This document shows, one piece after another, positions 40,478-48,800 of a DNA stretch of 64,000 bases (its first letter is position 1; every line of letters begins with the position of its first letter). Under the pieces are notes generated by a model. That model was not told the origin of the DNA and did no database searches. It was given only the letters and a program-made list of their open reading frames with translations. This DNA is from SAR202 cluster bacterium bin22 (GTDB taxonomy: Bacteria > Chloroflexota > Dehalococcoidia > Lucifugimonadales > UBA3495). Location of the stretch: assembly GCA_002238505.1 (NCBI GenBank), contig MPMM01000013.1:27654-91653 (forward strand), read 5' to 3'. The translations under genes and the position numbers were made by a program.

Positions 40478-42439
40478 GTGGAGCGCCGCCGCGCCAGCCC
40501 GGCGCCAGAGGGCTCCCGGCCGGACAGGCCCGTCCCCAGCCGAAACCGGCCAGCACAGGCCCCCAGGCCGCCGCACAGCCCGTTTTCGCCCCCGCCGGGA
40601 GCGAGACACCAGCCCCCACGCCGGATCTCCGGCAAATCGGCTCTCCGCGCACCTCCTCCGGCAACCCGGCTCTCATGCCGGCGCCTCGGACACCCCCACG
40701 GGCGAGCCTTCCGCCACAAGCGCCGGCCCACGGCCAGGCAGCCCTGGCCCCCGACACCGGCCCAACCAACCGGCCCGTCCCCGGCCAATAACCGCCGTTC
40801 CGGGCCCCCACGGCCCGCCACAGCCCGCTTTCCGCCCCGCCCCCCCCCCCGCCAATACCCCGCCGTCCCGGCCCCCCCCGCCCCGCCCCGCCCCGATTCC
40901 CGCCCCGCGGGCACCGAAACACCCCCCCCGCCGCAGAATCACCGGCAAATCGGCTCTCAGCGCGAGGGGCCCGGGCCAGCGACCACCCCACGCCCGGTCT
41001 ACGCCCTGCCCGACATCGTCCGCCTCCTCGACCACGGCGCCCACCTGGTCCTCTGCGCCCCCGTCGGCGCCACGCGAGACCGCCCTGACAACGATGGCCA
41101 GGACGGCGGCCAGCCCAAACAGGACAAACGGCCCCTCTGGAAACGCTGGCAGCTCCGCAGGCCCACCCTGCAGCAGCTCAATACCCACGCCCAGTCCGGC
41201 GGCCTCATCGGCGTCATCCCCGCATCCCTGAACTGCGCCGCCCTCGACGTCGACCAGGGCGATCCCGTACCCCTGCTGGCCAGCCATCCCCCGCGCTTCG
41301 TCGCCCGCTCCCTCTCCCCAGGAAGACTCCACGCCTGGTACCCCGCGCCCTGCAGCAACAGGACCAACGGCTACGGCTGCCCGGATCCGGACTGCCCGGC
41401 ACGGCCCGGAGACTTCCGCTTCCAAACCGTCACCGGCGCTGGCACACAGAACTGCAACGGCCAGGTCGTCGGCCATAACGCCTACGTGGTCCTCTGGCAC
41501 GACGCCATGGCCAGCCTCGCCGATACCCTGGACTACGAACAGCGCTTCTCACCGCCTACCCCACGTCCCATCGGCGCCGTGCCCCTGCTACGAACCAACA
41601 GCGCCCCGCGGCAGACCGGTCCAGAAGCCCAGGACGTCTACGACAACCCCGACCGCCCCGCACACCTGTCCCTCCACCACGTGAGCCCCGGCCATCGCAA
41701 CAACGCCGCCTTTAACCACGTCCGACACCAGGCCTACGCCCTGAGACGCCACTACCGGCAGCCCAATTCCTACACGGCCTTCCTGCAGGCCGTAACCCGA
41801 CTGGCCAGAAACGCCCGCAGCTCCATCAGGGACCGATCAGGGTTCCCGCCCGCCGAGGCCGATGCCATCGCCCGCTCCATCGCCCAGTGGTCCTGGACCC
41901 ACATCCGCCCCACCCCATCGCCCTACGACCACACGCCCCACCGACAACGACAGCGCCGCTACGCCCAGCTCCAAGACCTGCAGCACCGCGTCAGCGAACG
42001 GCAGGCCCAGGCAGCACGCTACCGCGTCCTCGGCCTGTCCCAGCAGGCCGTCGGCCATTACACCGGCGTCTCCCCCAGAACCGTGCGCCGGGACCTGGCC
42101 GCCGTCGCCGCCAACGGCCCCCTGCCCTCCAGGCGCAACGCCCGCAGAACCCTCCAGGCCCAGGCCCAGAGCCGACAGAGGGCCGCCAGGGCAGCGCCAA
42201 ATCCCAACACCGGCACAGCGGTCTCGGCGCCGCCCAGGGTCCGGGTTTCTTTGCCCCGGCGCCACGACGCCTTCCCGAATCCCACCCCCGTCCGCCAGTC
42301 GGCTCGACGGCCCTACTTCCCATCCCCACAGACTTCCGGCCGACCAGACCAGCATCCCCCCCTGATTATCCGGCTGGCGCCCGTCGCCTCCCCCGCCAAT
42401 CGCCCACGTCACCGCCTGCCCCAACCAAGGCCGCCGTGA
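40478..42439 (+). CDS. Plasmid replication protein with Prim-Pol domain and HTH
   Basis: The conserved part starts near 41000. RPVYALPDIVRLLDHGAHLV leads to the archaeo-eukaryotic primase core: GGLIGVIPASLNCAALDVDQ-GD (metal-binding DxD), SLSPGRLHAWYP (catalytic His) and HNAYVVLWHD. A helix-turn-helix follows at about 511-540 (VLGLSQQAVGHYTGVSPRTV then RRDL), and a basic Pro-rich tail. This Prim-Pol plus HTH layout is typical of plasmid replication initiators that prime DNA synthesis. The N-terminal 170 residues are Pro/Arg low complexity with C8-C12 runs (around 40840-40850). A different frame from GTG 40135 (MNDAPNTIAGGFALPATEDD) also looks coding up to 40791, so the true N-terminus may lie there with a slippage frameshift between. 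Candidate binding sites: iterons at 43.8-44.4 kb. Confidence 0.7.
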   Translation: MERRRASPAPEGSRPDRPVPSRNRPAQAPRPPHSPFSPPPGARHQPPRRISGKSALRAPPPATRLSCRRLGHPHGRAFRHKRRPTARQPWPPTPAQPTGPSPANNRRSGPPRPATARFPPRPPPRQYPAVPAPPAPPRPDSRPAGTETPPPPQNHRQIGSQREGPGPATTPRPVYALPDIVRLLDHGAHLVLCAPVGATRDRPDNDGQDGGQPKQDKRPLWKRWQLRRPTLQQLNTHAQSGGLIGVIPASLNCAALDVDQGDPVPLLASHPPRFVARSLSPGRLHAWYPAPCSNRTNGYGCPDPDCPARPGDFRFQTVTGAGTQNCNGQVVGHNAYVVLWHDAMASLADTLDYEQRFSPPTPRPIGAVPLLRTNSAPRQTGPEAQDVYDNPDRPAHLSLHHVSPGHRNNAAFNHVRHQAYALRRHYRQPNSYTAFLQAVTRLARNARSSIRDRSGFPPAEADAIARSIAQWSWTHIRPTPSPYDHTPHRQRQRRYAQLQDLQHRVSERQAQAARYRVLGLSQQAVGHYTGVSPRTVRRDLAAVAANGPLPSRRNARRTLQAQAQSRQRAARAAPNPNTGTAVSAPPRVRVSLPRRHDAFPNPTPVRQSARRPYFPSPQTSGRPDQHPPLIIRLAPVASPANRPRHRLPQPRPP

Positions 42440-42532
42440 CCACACCATCCCAACGCCCCGTCACCAACACCGTCCAGCTAAAACGACGCCCCCTTGAGGG
42501 CGCCGCCAGTAACTCCTGTGCCCCAACGACAG

Positions 42533-42562
42533 AAGGGGCGCCGATCCCTCAGCGCCCCCTCT
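42533..42562. terminator. Hairpin between convergent genes
   Basis: AAGGGGCG / CGCCCCCT (42533-42562, 12-base loop), with a further C/G hairpin at 42486-42502. It lies between the plus-strand Rep gene and the minus-strand gene at 42593, a good place for a bidirectional terminator. Confidence 0.5.
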
Positions 42563-42592
42563 CAGATCACCGGTAACCGGCCAGCCCAGCAC

Positions 42593-43633
42593 CTACACCG
42601 GCCCCAGCTCCATGCGCCGCCGCTCAATGTAGTCCTGGATCACCGACTGGAACTCCTCGTACATCATGTCCGTTACGCTCCGGCCCGACGCCGACATATG
42701 CTCGTACTCCGCGTCCGCGTCCACTATCATCGTCTCGAACAATTCCTTCCCCGAGGGCTTCCGCTCCCCCATCATCCACTTCACCAGGCCACGCAACCCA
42801 CGCCGCCGGTCCGCCAGCTTGATCTGTACCCACCGCAACCGCGTCAGACGCCGGTAGATCTCACGGTTGAACCGGTAAGCGTCCCACTCAAGCCCAGGCT
42901 CCGGTACCGTGTCCTTGAACTGCATGATCAGGCATAACTCGATCTGCTGCACCACCGCCATCGCCGCCAGATGGTCCTCCACCGGCAGGTCCAGCCGGAA
43001 CTGGGTCGCTATCGCCCGACCACGCCCCCGCCACATCGCGTACCGCAACCGCTCCCGCTGCTCTACATACCCGTCCAACGGCACCGGCACCCCAGGCTCT
43101 ATCTCGCTGCCCAACACCGCATGCAGTACGTTGTCCTCCACCGGCGACGCCTCCTCAGTCGGCGCCAGAGAGATCACCGGCAACAACTCCTCCACCAGCC
43201 CGGGTACCTCGTTACATCCAGCCACCCCAGGCCGGTACCGCTCCAACTCCAGCGCCAACCCGCCGTCCAGAGCCGCCCACGCCTCCCCCACCAGCCACTC
43301 ACGTAACTGCGCCGACGGCGCCAGACGACCATCGTTCATCGCATGCAGCTGCTCTACCGACACCCCAGGCCACGCCCGCAGAAAGCCCTGCACCGACATC
43401 CGCGCCACCACCGCGCGGAACAGCGTCACCGTCTCCTCCCGTTCCAGGTCAACCATCCCATGGTCGACTTCCCCGTACCCGTCTCCCCCACCATCATCGT
43501 CCCCGAACTCATCATCCCCGTCCCCGTCCATCAACCGCTCTACCAGCTCGTCCTCGCTCTCGCTCTCCCAGGTCGGCTCCAGCCCGTCCAGCTCCCCATC
43601 GTCGCCCATCCGACCCGTATCACCTATCCCCAT
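42593..43633 (-). CDS. Unrecognised 346-residue protein with acidic N-terminus
   Basis: ATG at 43633, preceded on its strand by GGAGGTAACGAG, a perfect Shine-Dalgarno; an upstream open frame continues through the iterons but has no good start. Residues 1-65 are very acidic (DGDGDDEFGDDDGGGDGYGE). The rest is helical and includes LFRAVVARMSVQGFLRAWPG, VPVPLDGYVEQRERLRYAMW and a basic C-terminal part. No family recognised. Divergent from the gene at 44605 with the iteron cluster between, so it may be a replication or copy-control protein. Confidence 0.6.
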   Translation of the reverse strand: MGIGDTGRMGDDGELDGLEPTWESESEDELVERLMDGDGDDEFGDDDGGGDGYGEVDHGMVDLEREETVTLFRAVVARMSVQGFLRAWPGVSVEQLHAMNDGRLAPSAQLREWLVGEAWAALDGGLALELERYRPGVAGCNEVPGLVEELLPVISLAPTEEASPVEDNVLHAVLGSEIEPGVPVPLDGYVEQRERLRYAMWRGRGRAIATQFRLDLPVEDHLAAMAVVQQIELCLIMQFKDTVPEPGLEWDAYRFNREIYRRLTRLRWVQIKLADRRRGLRGLVKWMMGERKPSGKELFETMIVDADAEYEHMSASGRSVTDMMYEEFQSVIQDYIERRRMELGPV

Positions 43634-43816
43634 CTCGTTACCTCCATTCCCCAGGACCGGCTCTCCCAGCCCCTGGCTTAACCGCCATTGTAAACCCCTG
43701 AAGTCCCCGGGCGTCCTTCGCCTTTTTGCCCCGAGTCCCCGCTCCGCTTTTTTAGAACACCCACACACCCTTTTTCGGGGCCGCCAAAACCCCCGGGTTT
43801 CCGCCTGAAAAGGCGG

Positions 43817-44381
43817 TGACGTTGAGCGGAAGAGATTTCCATAGTTTTTGTATCTACTTCTATTGACAATCCCCCCCCCCGAGGGGGGTACTACCGGCCG
43901 TTTTGACGTTGAGCGGAAGGATTTATATCTGAGCCACATACGAAAGATTTGTGACGTTGAGCGGAAGAGATGTGACGTTGAGCGGAAGTCTTTTATAGCT
44001 GGGTCAGATACAAAAGTAGGCACAAATGAACCAGCCTCGACTTACCTGGAGCGGAGAAGCTCACATAGGAGAGTGACGTTGAGCGGAAGAATCCACCCGT
44101 TTGCCAGCTTTGCCAAGGAAAGGCCTGCCGGGACCAATTAAGAGCCGCGGAGCGGGCCAGAAAAACAAAAAATGACGTTGAGCGGAAGAACAATGACCTT
44201 CAGCGGAAGAATCCGCCCGTTTGTCAGCTTTGCCAACAGGGCCGTTCCGGGCCCATTTAAGCACCGGAGACCGGGCCAGAAAAACAGAAAATGACGTTAA
44301 GCGGAAGAACAATGACGTTGAGCGGAAGGAGTCAAATAGAAGACTGACCTTGGGCCGAAGACCAATGACGTTAAGCGGAAA
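43817..44381 (+). repeat. Iteron cluster, candidate oriV
   Basis: The 16-mer TGACGTTGAGCGGAAG occurs at 43817, 43914, 43952, 43973, 44074, 44173 and 44313. Variants: TGACCTTCAGCGGAAG (44194), TGACGTTAAGCGGAAG (44292), TGACCTTGGGCCGAAG (44345) and TGACGTTAAGCGGAAA (44366). Four pairs are exactly 21 bp apart (two helical turns). A longer module, ATCCGCCCGTTTGCCAGCTT and its variant, recurs at about 44090, 44210 and 44382. A C10 run near 43871 faces GGGGGG. Direct-repeat phasing, location near the Rep gene and lack of coding support an iteron-type origin or a Rep-regulated promoter. Confidence 0.8.
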
Positions 44382-44492
44382 AATCCGCCCGTTTGCCAGC
44401 TTTGCCAGGGGGGTGCAAAAATGGGACCCGAGAAAATTAGAACACACAGCACAAATGTGACGACAGGTATTTTGACACCCACCGGAAAGATA

Positions 44493-44549
44493 TCAATTGC
44501 AAAAAAGACAAACTGAACGGAACAGAAAAGTTCAATTGCGAAAAAGACA
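44493..44549 (+). promoter_or_regulatory. Direct repeat pair upstream of the 44605 gene
   Basis: TCAATTGCAAAAAAGACA (44493-44510) recurs as TCAATTGCGAAAAAGACA (44532-44549), 39 bp apart, just after a TTGACA hexamer at 44472-44477. The pair is probably part of the promoter/regulator region of the acidic-protein operon. Confidence 0.4.
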
Positions 44550-44604
44550 TAACCGAGAAATTCTGGCACACTTTAATAGATTCAACCAAAAAGCGAGGTT
44601 GACC

Positions 44605-45807
44605 ATGAACAGAAACAACCCCTCCAGGAACACCCAGAATGACCACAGGGAAACCTTCACCGGCGCTGAGAACCTCGGATTCTCCGACGAAACCACCAGC
44701 GACGCAAGGAACAGCCGCGAGGAAGTAACCACCATAGAGGGGCATAACACGGACAACGCCATAGCCAGCGGCTTCATAGACAGACTGGAACAAAACCATT
44801 ACGGGACATCATGGAAAGAGGCAGCCAAGGTCATCGAGGAAGGCGCCAACATGGCCAGCTACAATGAGGACGACCGCAAACAGATAAGCGAGGCCATCAT
44901 CACAACCTTCCAGCAGATGGACTTCGAGTCCGACGGCCACCGCAACGAACTGGCCAGACTGGTATCCCACTCGGTCATGGAACCCATATATGACGCAAGG
45001 ATCGCCGAGAGCGCCACAGCGAACAATCCGGCCGCAGCGGAGAACTACGGAGGACTCCCTGCAATGAGCCCGGAAGAGGTGCAAATGCACCACACAGACC
45101 AGCTGGCCGCAGCGATAATGGAAGGGAACGACAGCTACGCGGGTAGGCTGATCGACCAAGCAATAGACTGGAACCGGACCGAGTTCTGGAAGGACAAGCA
45201 GCTTACCTTCGCCACAATAAATGACTTCTCGGAGCACCCACACCTGCAGGACCACCTGATTACCAGGTGCAACGAGGAGAACTGGAACAAGACCATGAAC
45301 TTCTCCGGACGGTCCGGAGAAAGCGGCTATAACGAAGCAAGCATCTACGCCGCAGCCTACACCCGGGAGCTCCTGCTTGACGCCATCGACAGCCGGGACA
45401 ACGCCAGGTTCGAAGAAGTCATGGAGTTCATAACGACGGAAGGGCTGACCCCCGATGAATCCGCCAACCACGCGCCAGAGACGGACTTCCCGCCGATCGA
45501 AAGCCACGAGGGCATAGAGAAGGAGATAGAATTCGTAACGGGGTTCATACAAAAGGTTGAAAGCGGAGCCGAAAAGGTTCACCACCACGTCCTAGAGATC
45601 ATGAACCGCGCAAGAAACGACCTGATCAACGACCGGAACACCCTGGCCGAGTACAGCGACATAACCGCCGCCATGACGGACATAGGAACCGGCGACGGGA
45701 ATTCTCCCTGGGACCGGGCCCTGAACCAGGCCAAGGACATGCACGCCGAAACCTTCCAGGAAGCCACCTTTACCGCCAAGGCCATACACTTCCTGGCCGG
45801 ACAATAA
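44605..45807 (+). CDS. Acidic helical protein, paralogue of the next gene
   Basis: ATG 44605 (GCGAGGTTGACC upstream), 400 residues. No membrane segment; strongly acidic, helical. Residues about 93-120 contain RKQISEAIITTFQQMDFESD followed by GHRNE, matching the next gene's RTVSDALVTSFNKMDFDGDK then DRRD, at similar distance from the N-terminus (about 65-95). This shared (V/I)S(D/E)A..T.F..MDF..D..R motif indicates an ancient duplication. No known family. The pair lies in a plus-strand operon downstream of the iterons. Confidence 0.65.
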   Translation: MNRNNPSRNTQNDHRETFTGAENLGFSDETTSDARNSREEVTTIEGHNTDNAIASGFIDRLEQNHYGTSWKEAAKVIEEGANMASYNEDDRKQISEAIITTFQQMDFESDGHRNELARLVSHSVMEPIYDARIAESATANNPAAAENYGGLPAMSPEEVQMHHTDQLAAAIMEGNDSYAGRLIDQAIDWNRTEFWKDKQLTFATINDFSEHPHLQDHLITRCNEENWNKTMNFSGRSGESGYNEASIYAAAYTRELLLDAIDSRDNARFEEVMEFITTEGLTPDESANHAPETDFPPIESHEGIEKEIEFVTGFIQKVESGAEKVHHHVLEIMNRARNDLINDRNTLAEYSDITAAMTDIGTGDGNSPWDRALNQAKDMHAETFQEATFTAKAIHFLAGQ

Positions 45808-45836
45808 ACACCGTCCCGGAACAGAGGAGTACGAAG

Positions 45837-47204
45837 ATGACCACCACAAAGCAAAGGTCCGCGGCCGACTACAGCGTAGGTTACTCCAATAGTCACCAGA
45901 CGCAGTACGCGACCAATTGGAATAACGAGAATTTCCAGGCCGCTTACCTGCAGGAACTGGAAAAAGAAGACCCCCAGGCTGCTGAACTGCTGGACGGAAA
46001 AAAGTCCATGCTGGACTTCACAAACGACGAAAAGCGGACCGTATCCGACGCCCTGGTAACCTCCTTCAACAAGATGGACTTCGACGGCGACAAAGACCGG
46101 CGCGACTGCGCCTGGAATGTCGCCGACGCCTTTTACCAGGAAACAATGAAGGAAATCCACGTGGACGAAGCGGTCAAGTTTTTCAACCTTGACCCCTCAC
46201 TGGCGGACAAGCTAAAGACAGAAGGCATAACCAGACTGTCCTACCAGGCGGAAATAGACATGCCTGACGGCACCAGGATTGCCAACGACAACCCTACGGA
46301 CTTCCTGTACGAGACCAAAGACCAGGCCAGCGCGAACCGGCTGCTGAAACACAGCCCCAGCTTCACCAGCGCCGACCACTTCGAGAAAATGCGAGCCGAC
46401 TTCGCAGAAGCCCTCTACGAGAGCAACAACGACGCAGGGAAGGCCAGCGAGGATCTCTACCACCTCTGGGAATCGCACACTAAATCGAGCAAAATAAGTC
46501 TTCCCGAAGCCGAAGACATCGACTACAAGTGGATGTCCGACGCGAACCGCTCGGACCACGATAAGGAAGAAGGACTGAAGAAAATCCTCGATTTTTACAC
46601 ATCGGAGGGGCAGGAAAGGGCCGAGAGCTTTACCCTCTCAGAGAAAGACGACATACTGGAGGAATACCTGAGCTACGCAAGAACAGTGTCAGAGCGAAAA
46701 CTCAGGAACCTGCTGGACAGCAAAACTATGACCGAACCAGAAAAAGACAAAGCCTACGAAGACGTGATACTGGACCTAGCGGACTTCGATCTGAGAGTTA
46801 AGGACTATGTAACCAAGGACGCGCCGCTGGTTGATAACTCAAACTTTGCCGACGAATCGGAATACCACTTCCTAACCACTGACAAAACTAGCTTCGCCAC
46901 CGCAGAAGAGGCGCACGACACGGCAAAAGAAATAGTGGAATCCTTCCTGGAAGCATACGAAAAAGTTGACGCCAACAGCGCCATTAGGGACTACAGCTAC
47001 CAGCCGGCAATGCTGCTGGCCCAGGAACTGAAAGCAACCCTGGACGACGCCGAACAGCAGTTCGCAGGGACCTTCGGAACCCCAGCGGAGGCCGGTTACC
47101 CGAAGAGCGAAGTAGAAAAAGCCCTCACATCGGTTATGAAGATGTCCGGGGGCATGTTCAACCACGACGGCACCAAGAGAAGCCGGACGGACCCCTACCC
47201 GTAG
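45837..47204 (+). CDS. Acidic helical protein, paralogue of the preceding gene
   Basis: ATG 45837 (AACAGAGGAGTACGAAG upstream), 455 residues. Like its neighbour it is acidic and helical, with the shared motif DALVTSFNKMDFDGDKDRRD near residue 75. Beyond that it diverges. Contains many Lys/Glu helices such as AEEAHDTAKEIVESFLEAYE. No family recognised. A terminator hairpin at 47233 ends the pair. Confidence 0.65.
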   Translation: MTTTKQRSAADYSVGYSNSHQTQYATNWNNENFQAAYLQELEKEDPQAAELLDGKKSMLDFTNDEKRTVSDALVTSFNKMDFDGDKDRRDCAWNVADAFYQETMKEIHVDEAVKFFNLDPSLADKLKTEGITRLSYQAEIDMPDGTRIANDNPTDFLYETKDQASANRLLKHSPSFTSADHFEKMRADFAEALYESNNDAGKASEDLYHLWESHTKSSKISLPEAEDIDYKWMSDANRSDHDKEEGLKKILDFYTSEGQERAESFTLSEKDDILEEYLSYARTVSERKLRNLLDSKTMTEPEKDKAYEDVILDLADFDLRVKDYVTKDAPLVDNSNFADESEYHFLTTDKTSFATAEEAHDTAKEIVESFLEAYEKVDANSAIRDYSYQPAMLLAQELKATLDDAEQQFAGTFGTPAEAGYPKSEVEKALTSVMKMSGGMFNHDGTKRSRTDPYP

Positions 47205-47232
47205 AAGCTACGCGAACTGAAGACCAGAAGAA

Positions 47233-47256
47233 GGGCCAGGAAGAAATTCCTGGCCC
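47233..47256 (+). terminator. Rho-independent terminator
   Basis: GGGCCAGGA-AGAAAT-TCCTGGCCC (47233-47256), followed by CCTCTGATTT. A second hairpin CCCCACCACC / GGCGGTGGGG follows at about 47272-47296. Confidence 0.7.
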
Positions 47257-47457
47257 CTCTGATTTAACGGACCCCCACCACCTGAAAGGCGGTGGGGTAA
47301 AACCCAATGAGGCTAACTCATAACCCCAAACCAGAATAATCCAAAAAAATAAGAATGGCAAGACCGGTCAAAAAAAGGGGGGGATAACGACCAGGCGGAA
47401 GAAAACAAACGGGCAAAAGTTACCACTGAACGTGGTTAAAAAGCACTGAAAACGAAG

Positions 47458-47486
47458 TTGCAGGACACCCCCGCCCACAGGATAAT
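47458..47486 (+). promoter_or_regulatory. Strong sigma-70 type promoter
   Basis: TTGCAG (47458-47463), 17-base spacer, GATAAT (47481-47486): 4 of 6 and 5 of 6 matches to consensus at optimal spacing. The mRNA would start about 80 bases before the AGGAGG ribosome site (47559-47564) of the gene at 47573. Confidence 0.65.
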
Positions 47487-47572
47487 AAAGAGGCTTAACT
47501 GCCCTCATACATTCCTTTTCACTAAGGATGGGCACATTAAGACAAAACCCAAATTAAAAGGAGGAAACTCTC

Positions 47573-48493
47573 ATGGCTAACTCACAGTATAATTCCCGCT
47601 ACGGTACTCGGAACAATGGTCGCGGATTCAGGAACTACACCCCCAAGACCACTCCCGAAGGTCACCGTTTGTTCTCTGTCAGTGGTAACACCGGAAAGGA
47701 CGCCGCTGACTGGATGCTTCTGAACGCCGTCAACAAGAGCGTAAAAGCCCAGATCGAAGCCGACAACACCACCGAACTCCTCGGCGGTCGCATTGGCAAG
47801 ATCGTTGCGGTTGGACAGAGGATCACCTTCAGCTCCGACTCCGGTCAGTCCCTTCCCGTATGGAACGTCACCGAATCCCACGTAGGCTTCTCCGAGGACG
47901 GCGCTTACATGGGTTACATCGGCAAGGCAGGCTTGAACCGCTTCATGCGCCTGAGCGACTCGGCAGTGATGCCCGTCCTTGGCGCGACCTACGAGGCTTC
48001 CACCAGGCTCACGATCCGGGAAGTCCCCAAGAGCCAGGAACCCACGCGGGAAGAGCTGGAATTGCATGCTTCCCGGGTTTCCGAGCAGGACGCGATGCGG
48101 GCCAACCGGGCCGCTTCCCGCGCCGAAGTTAACCAGCTCCTCGCCCAGAGCGAAGAGATGAGTTCCTTCACCGGCGGCAAGATCGTCGTGAAGGCCGCCC
48201 AGCTCTGCGACGTCGATTACTACGACGACAACGAGACGGACGAGAACATGCAGAAGAAGACCCGCCGCTGCGTGATCGTTTTCATCGACCAGTTCGTCAG
48301 CGAATCCGGCTCCCCCATCGGGGAATCGGCCGTGCAGCATAGCATGAGCCGCAGCACCGGATCCGAGGAAGAGCCGGGCGAAGGTTCCCCCGAGACGGAT
48401 GCCCCGGCGGTCGAAGAAGGTCAGGAGCCCGAGACCGAGGAAGCCCCCAAGGGCCGCACTCGCCGGACCCCTCGCCTGAGCGTCGAAGGCTAG
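47573..48493 (+). CDS. Likely highly expressed unknown protein
   Basis: 306 residues, with a near-consensus promoter, perfect AGGAGG eight bases before ATG, and codon use that departs from neighbours (more T-ending codons such as GGT, GCT and CGC/CGT in the first part). The N-terminus is Asn/Gly/Arg-rich (NSRYGTRNNGRGFRNYTPKT) and the centre beta-rich (VWNVTESHVGFSEDGAYMGY). A helical stretch and an acidic Glu-rich tail ending in RTRRTPRLSVEG follow. A good Shine-Dalgarno, strong promoter and strong terminator imply abundant product, such as a structural or single-strand-binding protein. No family recognised. Confidence 0.65.
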   Translation: MANSQYNSRYGTRNNGRGFRNYTPKTTPEGHRLFSVSGNTGKDAADWMLLNAVNKSVKAQIEADNTTELLGGRIGKIVAVGQRITFSSDSGQSLPVWNVTESHVGFSEDGAYMGYIGKAGLNRFMRLSDSAVMPVLGATYEASTRLTIREVPKSQEPTREELELHASRVSEQDAMRANRAASRAEVNQLLAQSEEMSSFTGGKIVVKAAQLCDVDYYDDNETDENMQKKTRRCVIVFIDQFVSESGSPIGESAVQHSMSRSTGSEEEPGEGSPETDAPAVEEGQEPETEEAPKGRTRRTPRLSVEG

Positions 48494-48505
48494 CCTTACA
48501 CCGGT

Positions 48506-48546
48506 AAAAAAGGGAACCCCCGAGATCACATCAAAGGGGTTCCCCC
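48506..48546 (+). terminator. Strong terminator hairpin
   Basis: GGGAACCCC (48512-48520) pairs with GGGGTTCCC (48536-48544) with a loop of about 15 bases. AAAAAA precedes it and CCAAAAAG follows it, so it could act in both directions. It isolates the highly expressed gene from the large gene downstream. Confidence 0.7.
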
Positions 48547-48685
48547 AAAAAGCCGGCGGACGAGCCTCAACCTACAACTGAATACCGCCAAAACCTCCCG
48601 AAAGACCAGGCTGGATGGCCCCAAGCCCTAACAGGCAACAAAGGCCCCCAGCTCGTCGAAAACGGGTAGGGGCCGATAAACCCAG

Positions 48686-48753
48686 CACCGTCCAAGGCTC
48701 AGGCCAAGGACGGTGTTGCCTATGTTGGCATAGGCACCTTTACAACTAAATAA
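48686..48753 (+). promoter_or_regulatory. Hairpin, palindrome and probable promoter for the 965-residue protein gene
   Basis: CACCGTCC / GGACGGTG (48686-48715) is a hairpin. Just after it, CCTATG-TTGG-CATAGG (48719-48734) is a palindrome overlapping a candidate -35, TTGGCA (48725-48730). A -10-like TAAATA/AAATAA sits at 48747-48753, 16-17 bases on. Palindrome on a -35 suggests an operator. Confidence 0.45.
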
Positions 48754-48800
48754 CTTTTACCACCCAAATCCATCAGGAGGAGGGTAAAGGAGCTAACATC

